From Costus lasius (taxonomy: Eukaryota > Streptophyta > Magnoliopsida > Zingiberales > Costaceae), in contig CM050446.2 in NCBI GenBank assembly GCA_027563935.2, forward strand, positions 29,577,501 through 29,641,500: a stretch of 64,000 bases of DNA, in the 5' to 3' direction. Below are positions 55,994 to 64,000 of the stretch, in pieces. The translations under genes were made by a program, and so were the position numbers. The notes under the pieces are model-generated. The model had not been told where the DNA came from. It did no database searches and saw only the letters and a program-made list of their open reading frames with translations. Position 1 is the stretch's first letter. Each line of letters starts with the position of its first letter.

Positions 55994-57492
55994 ATGGCAC
56001 CGAGGCGTAAGGTGCTTGCCTTCTGTCGCCGTGATCCGCAACCTGTGTCTGAATCTTCTACTGACGACGATGACTTCGTCCCTCATGGATCGTCTCAGCC
56101 ACCGCAAACGACTCCTGTTAGTCAGCCGGCACAGCACAGCCTTCTTCTTCCAGAAATCCGTCACGCTCGACTGCTCGGCAGCCCCAAGCTTATGTTTCCC
56201 CACCAAACGAATTCGGCATTGTCTTCAGGAATGCCGAACACCAACTAAACTTCGAGCAGCTCCTCCATCGCCAGATACTCAACACTCGTTATTTGGATAG
56301 GAACACTCTCATCATTCTAGGGCACACGGATGATGTTGAATTGATGTACTCCAATATTGGATGGGAGCAGTTCCTCCGGCTCGCCTCGCCTACATACATC
56401 AGAGTTACTCTGGAGTTCCTCAGCTCTCTGGATGTGAGAGCTGCTGCAGCAGTGGATGAAGACCCAGGACGCATCTCTTTCCGGATGGGGAACATCGAGC
56501 ATAGTTTATCTCTCTCTGATCTCCGCCATATTTACGGTTTCCCGAAACCATGCACGCGTAATGTCCCACGTGAATTCAATGAGCAATCTTTCTGGGCATC
56601 AATCACGAATGAACACTTCTACTCAGCCAGAGTGGTCAGAGCTTATAGCATTTGCAACCCGACAATCAGATACGCCCATAGAGTGCTCGCCCATACCATC
56701 TTCGGACGTGGGGAGAGCGATGGCATGGGACGCCAGTCTGAGCTATTTTATTTATGTTGCATGCTGCATTCTTTCAAGGTCGATTCAGGTTTCTACTTGG
56801 CAAAGCAGTTCAGCCGTATTGCGCACTACCGCAAGGGCGCGATCGTCATCGGAGGCCTTATCACACCGCTTGCTGTCGCTCTAGGGGTCATCCCCTACGG
56901 CACACCCGAGGCTCATGGAAACAACCGGCTCAAGATTGAGTCATGCGTTTCCATGAAACTTATCATCCGTCAAGGTGATTCTTATTGTATGACGTTCAAG
57001 GACAACCAGTTCTGTTTACCACTACCTAATCCAGCATGCACCACCGTGTGCGTTCGAGAGAACTGGCGCATCAAGCCAACCGAAGATCCTCAGCCCGACC
57101 CTGTTGACACTGCACCACCAGCTTCTGGCTCATTTTTCTTTGGTGGCGGCTCTTCCTCATATTCCATGATGCGTGTTCTTCAAGAGATGAGGGAGGAGCA
57201 GCTTCAGCAGCGTGAGCTCATTGATCAGATGGATACCTCCATCTCTTTTATACGCCAGGAGCAAGCTTCTCGATGGGAAGCTAATGAGGCTGGGATGCAG
57301 CGGCGGCACAAAATGTTGGGATCAATTTGGGAAAAACTTTTTGCTATGGATGCCAGGTTCGCCCTGCTCAACGAAGAAAACATAAGGAACATTCCGATCT
57401 CTTCAGATGAGGAGGAAGCGCCTGGTTACACTTCACGCGGTAAGGGCAAGAGCTCCCGAGCTTCTTGCTCTCACTCACGCAGGAGGCGCTAG
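55994..57492 (+). pseudogene. ORF1 (ATHILA-type) of C2, one frameshift
   Basis: Starts at ATG 55994 (MAPRRKVLAF). A tandem repeat of five bases, CACAG CACAG at 56130-56139, shifts the frame after about 45 codons; from there a long open frame (codons readable from before 56293) runs to TAG at 57490. Recognisable: LIILGHTDDVELMY, LEFLSSLDVRAAAAV, FRMGNIEHSLSLSDLRHIYGFP, VLAHTIFGRGESDGMGRQSEL, LAKQFSRIAHYRKGAIVIGGL, a glutamine- and glutamate-rich coiled segment (MREEQLQQRELIDQMD), and a basic Arg/Ser-rich end that could bind nucleic acid or enter the nucleus. About 500 codons in all. This is the Athila ORF1 family, function unknown; no membrane segment is seen, which argues against an envelope role. 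Best-kept ORF1 of the window. Confidence 0.85.
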
Positions 57493-58762
57493 CTCCATCT
57501 TGACTCGACAGCGCCATCCGACTCCTCTCACGTATATGATGTTGCATAGAGGACTATGCAAAAATCTAAGAGCGGGTGAGCTGTCTTGACTCCAGCTTCT
57601 TCTTGGCTGTTTGATTGTAGTTGTCATGACTTTCTGTTTTCATTCTATGGATTTGTTATGCTACTCTATGATGGATATTTTGATATTGGCATTGTATCAT
57701 ATATGCCACTATTCGTGGGCCTGGTCTACATCTTTAGGCCCCACTCTTTGCAGTGTATGAGATATATTTGAGCCACTTGCTCTCCACTTTGATGCTATGC
57801 TTTTCATGTTAAATGATGTATGAATTTATAAGCTTGCATGTAGTTGTTTTTCATGATTATATTGTATATTTTGTGATGGAAAATTTTATTGACTTGTCAT
57901 GTTAGTCTTGTCTGATGATAGCCTGATAAAATTCTTAAAGTTAGATGCATGTTTGGTTAGAATTTATAGAGACATGTTGAATGTAGTACCTATTAGAAAT
58001 TTACTCAATAGTCATGTCCATACGTTCTTTGAATTAGAAATTTTCTAAACTGATTGATTTTAGGTAGTTCATTAAGTGGGTCAAACATCTTCATGATTAT
58101 TCAATTGATTGTGGCTTGCAATTTACATGTCGATTCATACCATGTAACTAATATCCTCTTTTAAAACTTTGAATTCTGTTCTAGTATTGGGGAAACACTA
58201 CATCTGTTAAAGTGCAAGGATATGTTAATCTCTGATATTTAGCATAAAAAAAATTTCTCACACTTAGATTCTTCTACTTAGCACTGTGAAAAATTGGCAG
58301 TGGTACCGAAGGATATGAGTTGAAATCTAAGAAATGTGAATTGAAAATTCAATAAAAAGACTCCTCTACTTGACATTGTGAAAAATTGGCAATGGTACCT
58401 AAGGATATGAGTTGAAGTCTAGTGCAATAATCAGTATCTTATATCCTGAATGAGACATTTGAGTTAACCCCAATATTATGAATTGGAAGGATAAGAATGA
58501 AATGAGTGTTGTGTTTGCTTGATTGAATCTCATGTTTACTACTTTCTGAATCGTTTGATATCTAGAAACTATGGGACCAAACTGGTGAATGCTTAAAACA
58601 CTCATTCTAGTTGATTTCTTCTGATTAGATCTTGGATTGCTAAAAAGTATTTTTCTAAACTTGGGTGCGAACTTCAACACAAAAGATTATTCTTATACCA
58701 AGCATGTATTTCAACTTATTTTATTGCTTGAGGACAAGCAAAGATTTAAGTTGAGGAGTATT
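57493..58762 (+). other. 3' noncoding region of C2 with four hairpins
   Basis: In order: TTGCATAGAGGACTATGCAA at 57542-57561, 50 bases behind the ORF1 stop; the pair CACTGT/GCAGTG at 58282-58302 and CATTGT/GCAATG at 58374-58394 (G-U closing pairs); and TTGCTTGAGGACAAGCAA at 58724-58741, ending 21 bases before the LTR. The region is otherwise AT-rich and closely matches C1 11391-12623. No gene. Confidence 0.82.
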
Positions 58763-60354
58763 TGACACCTTGCATTTTAGTAGTGATTTTTACTATTATT
58801 CCATGATGAATTTAGGCCTATTTTGATGATTTCACAATCCTTTAAGACTTATTTAGTTAAAAACTTTAGAATCTTCACTTTTCGTCTGTCTTATTGAATT
58901 TGAGGTAAAATCACCCAATTTTGAAGCTTTTTTGAAGAATCTAAAAGCATGGGGTGATTCCTTATGAGAAGACGAAGCTGCCCGTAAAATTTGGGCTCAA
59001 TCGGAGCCTTCTCTGGACTTCACGGCTAGGTGAACCCCACGGGGTTCACCCGTGATCTTGCCGAAGGAAGGATTTCAGCATGCATGTCACTACCTGGTGA
59101 ACCCGGCGAGGTTCACCGATGATGTCGAGATTTCTGAAAGCTGCCGCACACTTCACTGGCAGGTGAACCCCATGGGGTTCACCCGTGATCTCATCTGAAG
59201 ATACCTGCATAGAAGTACGCCGAGAATTTCATTGGTAGGTGAACCCCACGGGGTTCACCTGTGATTATTTCGCAACAAAAGAGCTCCGAGCACTTCACCA
59301 CCTGGTGAACCCCGCGGGGTTCACCCATGAAGGCGTCGGAATAGCACGATCTCCACTCGGTCTTTCGCTGATTCCCAGTCCGATTCAACTCCAAATTCAG
59401 CAAGTGAGGATTTTTCGGAAAGCTGACTTGAAGACGAACAGATGGAATATAAAAGCCCCAATTTCCATGACCTAATCATCGAGCAATCAGGCAACGAAGC
59501 GGCTAGGGCGGACAGACACGGCGATTCAGCGACTTCGAGCGGATTTTTGAAGATTGGATCATCGGAACCTTGCGATTCTGGCTTGTTCCATTCGGTTTAT
59601 CTTCTCCTCCCTCTGAGAAACCTTTTCCTGTGATTTTCCCATGATTAAAGAGAGGATTTTGAGCGTTGTAACGATGGTTGTAGCGTAAACCTGTTTTCAG
59701 AGCTAGGTTAAAGCCCTCTGACGATCTTTATATGCAACTCTTGTATTAACTTTGTTATTTAGATCATATCTTTAGCATATTTCACTTGATGCATTGATTT
59801 CTTGATTTGTACTCTGGCCAAGTATTATCATGTCATAGTTGTTACAGTTCATAACGAGAGTAGGACTGTAACGACCGAACCTCTATGTGAATCTTGTGAA
59901 GACTTGACGCGAAAGTGCTTGCCCTTCGCTCGAGGATCCATAATTTACCACGGAACCCATTGGGTTTGTCGAAAACGGTCCACTGCGAAAGTAGGAGACA
60001 TTCTAGGCAGGCACCGGGGTGTTCGCTCGAAAGAGGGCACCTTCGTACAATAGGGTAGATTCCTTATGCGAACCTGTAAATCCAAATAACCGTTATTTAT
60101 TTCATAGCACATATAAGATCGTCAGAGTGGTGGAAACCTTTGCCCTGATATTCTCTCTCATATATTTTCCCTGCCTAGTTGTTTGATTTCTTGCTTACGA
60201 TTTCGCTTAATTTTAGTTTTTAAAGTTCTAAAAACCATGATTCTATTAGCTTGGATTCCGAAAAAATTAGACTTTCTAGTACTCACCTTGCTCCCTATGG
60301 GATCGATATCTTTTGTATTACTGTGACATTTCTGTGCATTTGCGGATAGTGTCA
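58763..60354 (+). repeat. 3' LTR of C2
   Basis: 1,592 bp, TGACACC to GTGTCA, uninterrupted, followed by GGAGT. It contains the five-module dyad ladder, TATA box TATAAAAG, leader words CGAAAGTAGG and CGAAAGAGGG, and the tail phrase CCCTATGGGATCGATATC. Confidence 0.94.
59018..59455 (+). promoter_or_regulatory. Dyad ladder and TATA box, C2 3' LTR
   Basis: Five modules at 59018-59055, 59087-59120, 59151-59188, 59229-59265 and 59292-59331, starts 63-78 bases apart. Core arms are AGGTGAACCCC and GGGGTTCACC around two central bases; outer arms CTTCAC and GTGA(AG) extend the dyad to about 38-40 bases. TATAAAAG lies at 59448-59455, about 115 bases behind the last module. Inferred binding array for a dimeric factor; other roles are possible. 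Confidence 0.72.
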
Positions 60355-60819
60355 GGAGTCTAATGCAGTGCGGATGCATCTGATGAGTTGGAGGTTATCT
60401 TATGGAGTGTTGTTGCGTTTTGACTTTAGTTGACCCTGGTTGACCTTTGGGTGACCACGTTTGACTTCGGTGGACTAGGTCTAGTCGATGGGTCAAATGT
60501 TGGGTTTAAGCTCCGGATTTATTCGGAGACTTTTTGCCACTAATTTAAACATAACATGTGGGGTCCACAACTTAAGCACTAAAATGAATATTTATTGCAA
60601 CTTAAGTCGTGGGGGCTGCACGCAACTTAAATGAATATTTATATTCAATACAATTGTAAATTAAGTTACGGGGCCCGCTCTATATGGGTCTTGGCACATG
60701 TGGCATGTATAATTTCGAATTTCACAAGCCCTAGCCACCTATGACACTCTTGATTCTCTAACCTAGCCGCTCATCTGTATTCCTCTTCTCCATGGCGCCT
60801 CCAAGTGAAGAAGTTGCAT

Positions 60820-60835
60820 CCCCCCCCCCCCCCCC
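60820..60835 (+). repeat. Run of 16 C residues
   Basis: A homopolymer of 16 C within the Copia LTR remnant; its length may be uncertain in the assembly. Confidence 0.8.
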
Positions 60836-61952
60836 TCATGGTGGCAATACCTTCCTTCTCCATGGGAGCACTAGATGGCTTGCGGCCTTCTTTTCTTCCT
60901 CCATGGTGTATCCACTAGGTGGTTTGGCACAAAGGAGAAAGCTTTCTTCAAAGGTGGCGCAAGCTTGAAGAAGAAGGAGAAGTCTTAGAGAGGTTTTCAT
61001 CCTTTGGCGCATCTTCTAGGAGGATAGGCGCAAGGGTTGATGGAGAAAGAAAAAATTCCTCTTGGGTGCACCTTCATGGTGGCGCAAGCCTTGAGGAATT
61101 GGCTAGGCTTAGATATTGGCACAAGTGGTAGAGTAGAGCTTCCCTCTCCTTGTGGCCAATATCCTCCCATCATCGCCATACTTGATTAGAGTGGCGCAAA
61201 GAAGATGATACCCTCCCTTTGGTGCATCTTGGTGATGGCACAAGGAAAGGGGGCAGCATAGGTGGACATAGATCTACCTCCCGAAGGCTAGCACCATGCG
61301 TGAATGGAAGAGGTCTTGAGTTGCCCGTGTGTGCATGATTGTAGAGGACATTCCCTTGCGTGCCACAACTTCGTCATCGGCAGCCCCTACGATTTTGCGA
61401 TTCAAGTATACTGCTCTTATACATCCAGTGGCTCACTCATACGGACGATCTTGCATAGCGCGGGAATTCTGTTTTGGGCCAATCACTTCCACTGTAATAA
61501 AATTTTAAAATTGGCCTAGAGATTTCCAATAGAGAGACCTTCACCAAAGATTTGTAGTCCAAAGTTATATGAAAATTATCAATGGTGATTCTAAGATGAT
61601 GAAGGATTTTACAAAAAAGTAAAGTTAGAATAATATTTCTAGAAGAGAGAAGAAGATAATTCACAAATTTCAAGCTGTTATGAGCCAGACTCATAATCAC
61701 CGCATGTGATTCTATTTAGAAGGCAACATCGATTTTGGCAAACAAACCAGACCCAATTCTCATCTAATTTCTTCTCTCAAACTCTATAGAAACTCCTCTA
61801 AGCTTAGGGCTTTGAGAGAGCACATATAGGGCGATAATTCCACCATGTTTAAACATCTGTCTCCACCCTCTTCATGTTGAATCAAAGTCTACAAGGTGAT
61901 GACTAGGAGAATATTGAAGAGTTCCTACTTCAAATCTCATTGAAATCCGTCA

Positions 61953-62062
61953 AGGTTTTAAGCACTAGTACATACTAATATGCATAATTCCGACATTAGA
62001 TAAATGCATTTGCTTGGATCGATATTTATAATTAAGGTTTTAAACACCAATACATACTAGTT
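61953..62062 (+). repeat. Diverged direct repeat
   Basis: AAGGTTTTAAGCACTAGTAC-type sequence at 61953-61980 and again, with several changes, at 62034-62062. Nature unknown. Confidence 0.55.
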
Positions 62063-63780
62063 AATATTGGTCCATTTTGACATATGATATTAGCAATACA
62101 TGTTGGTATTACTAAATTATAAATATAACTCTAAATAATATTGACATTTTATTAGTATTGATACAAGGTTAGACCATTAAGTATCTCCTGTATCAAAGAG
62201 GTTTGGATTAATTTTTAAAATATTATTTAAAATCATATGTAATTAAGATTTTTTTAAACATTATTGTCTTTTAGATTATCTCATGTATAAAATCTTTCGG
62301 CAATGTGGACTATGAAAATTTATTTCAAATTTGTGATTTTACATAGTAAATGGCTAGCTACTTTGCAGACAATGCTTTTTACAAAACTACGGCCCACACC
62401 AGTAGCAACACTATTCATAGAAGTTGAAGCCATTCTACCATCTATCAAACCTTTAGCAAATGTATGTGCAAACATCTAGAATCAAAGAAAGAGTTGCATC
62501 CTCTTAGATTGATCAACATAAAATTTGTATGTGAGGGCCGTTATTTGCCCAAATCAAAATATCGAATGTCTTGTTCGCTCTAGCCTAATCTACTAACTTG
62601 ATTTTGCATTGAAAAAAGGTTGAATCGTCACTAGCAATGCACAACCACCTTTTATCTTGATGAGTTTGATTATGTTAGTGTTTAATTAATAAAAACATAA
62701 ATGTTCTCAATTTTTGTCCTATATTGTTAAAGTAGCATAAGATGATGAGCTCATAACAATGTGGAAGAATCCATTGGAGCTTTTCAAGGGGTACTTAATT
62801 GATTTATCCAATAAACACACATAGAGACACATCAAGGCAAGCAAGGATGGAACAAAATGGGTGGGCTTGGGCTTGGGCCTATCTGAATATAGGTTTTATT
62901 TTAATTTCATCCTACAATTATTAATTTTAATTAAAGAGCATGTCCATTCATAAATTAATTTGTTTTCATTTTCAATTATATATTGGTAAGTGTCCAACTG
63001 TCTTGCTAGCAAGAAGGCAACCGCGATCCTCGAATCAAATTTTTCCTATTTTATGATTTTATTGCACAACATTTTTCCGAAGCAAATAATTTTCTTATTA
63101 TTGTTATGTCCATAAAATCGTATCTCTTAACATCATTATCTATATAATTCTTAAAAATCCATATGATTCTTCGAGTCTTGGAATCGATTTTCAAGCAAGC
63201 AATTTGTAATGAAATTAAATAATTCTTAAAGATCCATATACTACACTATTTACAATTTGGATTGGATTTACGAATTAAATAAAATGTAGTGAATTTTTAT
63301 ACTTTAATTGTTCCTATTTTTTCCTTGGAAAAATAAATACAACAATACTTTACTAAATTAAAAATATATAAAATAACATACGAACTAATTTATATATATA
63401 ATACATGCGATAAAAAAATACATATCTAATAAATAACTAATATGCGTAAGCATAACCTTATATCAACATACCTCCGATCATTGTTGTCTCCGATTTACCA
63501 TATACAACACTTATCTTTGCTTCACGTCATGTAAGAAATATTATACCCTAGCAAACAGCTCAGGTGATGTAGCTTTAATGTTTGTCAAGTGCAACCTCTC
63601 TCACAATGGGTTGCTCAATCACACGACTTTCTTGTCATCAAAGAATATCATGACAAATCATGTTTTAAATATTTAATAATATTATTAGAGAACATGAGTT
63701 ACACCATGTTCTAATTATCTAATAATATTTTATTTATTTAATAATAATATTAGTTACCACGTTGGGTAACTCCCTATATT

Positions 63781-63794
63781 CTCCCACTTGGTCT
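63781..63794 (-). other. Possible Copia-type polypurine tract
   Basis: The minus strand reads GACCAAGTGGGAGA, a purine tract commonly found just before the 3' LTR of plant Copia elements. If so, an LTR would extend leftwards from about 63780. A TG start is not visible there, so this is tentative. Confidence 0.35.
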
Positions 63795-64000
63795 GACCAA
63801 AATTAATCATGAATATTAAAACTTTACAAAAAATTATCATGACACTAGGTCATTTAATAATAAATATTATCTTCTATGTAATATTGCATTGAATTTTTTA
63901 GTTGCAACAACTAGATGAATAAACATTGTATTTATTATAGGGTATTAATATTTTGTTGTAGTCAACATAAAAAATATGCACATAAATGAGTAAATAACAC

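Larger units (their letters stand above)
49638..60354 (+). mobile_element. C2: structurally complete but pol-less Athila-family element
   Basis: Plus-strand element with both LTRs, flanked by a perfect 5-bp repeat GGAGT (49633-49637 and 60355-60359), inserted in the LTR of the Copia element. It has an exact tRNA-Asp primer site, a 776-codon open gag-protease frame, ORF1 with one frameshift, and all the conserved hairpins, but no RT, RNase H or integrase: the hairpin that normally follows pol lies only about 50 bases behind gag-protease. It would need enzymes from another Athila element. A solo LTR sits in its 5' LTR. In a 430-base sample the LTRs differ by about 19 changes, all transitions. 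Confidence 0.93.
48739..61531 (+). repeat. 3' LTR of the Copia element, split by C2
   Basis: LTR sequence is at 48739-49637 and continues from 60360 to about 61531, with C2 and its duplicated GGAGT between. The start (TGTAGGTATATATGCCCTA) and the tail (ACTGTAATAAAATTTTAAAATT, spaced) resemble the solo LTR at 3299-5533, as do the GGCGCAAG-type repeats near 61005-61240 and GGCTAGCACCA near 61287. The right end is a best guess: the expected terminal CA is not preserved. Confidence 0.65.
61532..64000. other. AT-rich DNA without recognisable gene
   Basis: About 2.5 kb of AT-rich sequence. Open frames are short and match nothing I know. It holds a diverged direct repeat (61953 and 62034), an inverted repeat with GAACATG/CATGTTC near 63692-63720, and a possible minus-strand Copia polypurine tract near 63781. 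It may be old, decayed transposon DNA. Confidence 0.5.

Noticed and set aside
56293..57492. ORF1 as a retroviral envelope gene
   Set aside because: Position is suggestive but I see no signal peptide, membrane segment or furin-type site; the family function is unknown.
59018..59331. CRISPR-like array (regular repeats with spacers)
   Set aside because: The units are diverged dyads in a plant LTR, spacers are alike between LTR copies, and no cas genes exist; spacing alone is not enough.
60820..60835. Sixteen-C run as a special structure site
   Set aside because: A homopolymer of this length in decayed LTR DNA is most simply slippage or a sequencing artefact.

Overview
The window is nuclear DNA of a flowering plant, almost certainly repeat-rich, probably pericentromeric, heterochromatin. 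I recognise no host gene, rRNA or tRNA gene. From base 1 to about 61,530 nearly everything can be assigned to LTR retrotransposons nested inside one another: several Athila-lineage Ty3/gypsy families (primer site complementary to tRNA-Asp, gag-protease-RT-RNase H-integrase in that order, an extra ATHILA-type ORF1 behind pol), one CRM-like Ty3/gypsy element, one further gypsy fragment, and Copia remnants. The last 2.5 kb is AT-rich and mostly unassigned. The species cannot be told from this sequence.

Layout. (1) 1-5656, minus strand: E1, an Athila-like element without gag-pol; its 5' LTR is split by a solo Copia-type LTR (3299-5533, TSD AATGG). (2) 5657-7840, minus strand: E3, the gag start, primer site and LTR of another gypsy element. 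(3) 7841-47948, plus strand: Athila element B, cut into four pieces by C1 (8085-14197), the CRM-like element (15734 to about 37720) and a solo LTR (38500-40356, TSD TTACC); B ends with ORF1 and a 3' LTR. The CRM-like element itself holds a solo LTR (17553-19383, TSD ACGCT) and Athila element A (24415-36732, TSD CCAGG). (4) 47949-61531: the 3' end of an old Copia element whose LTR is split by Athila element C2 (49638-60354, TSD GGAGT). C2's own 5' LTR holds a fourth solo LTR (50055-51484, TSD GGTTC). (5) 61532-64000: no gene seen.

How the parts work. These elements copy themselves through RNA: the LTR drives transcription, gag forms the particle, protease, RT, RNase H and integrase make and insert the DNA, and the primer site and polypurine tract start the two strands. 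All pol genes here are broken by stops or frameshifts. The only long intact reading frame is the 776-codon gag-protease of C2, which has no RT or integrase and would depend on enzymes from elsewhere.

The most interesting signal is not a gene. Five of the LTR families, including the CRM-like one, carry a ladder of about four to eight dyad-symmetric modules (roughly 35-45 bp) just upstream of the TATA box, each family with its own sequence. Element B carries a second ladder plus TATA box before ORF1, which looks like an internal promoter. The Athila elements also share short hairpins, several with an AGG-type loop, behind gag-pol, behind ORF1 and about 21 bases before the 3' LTR.
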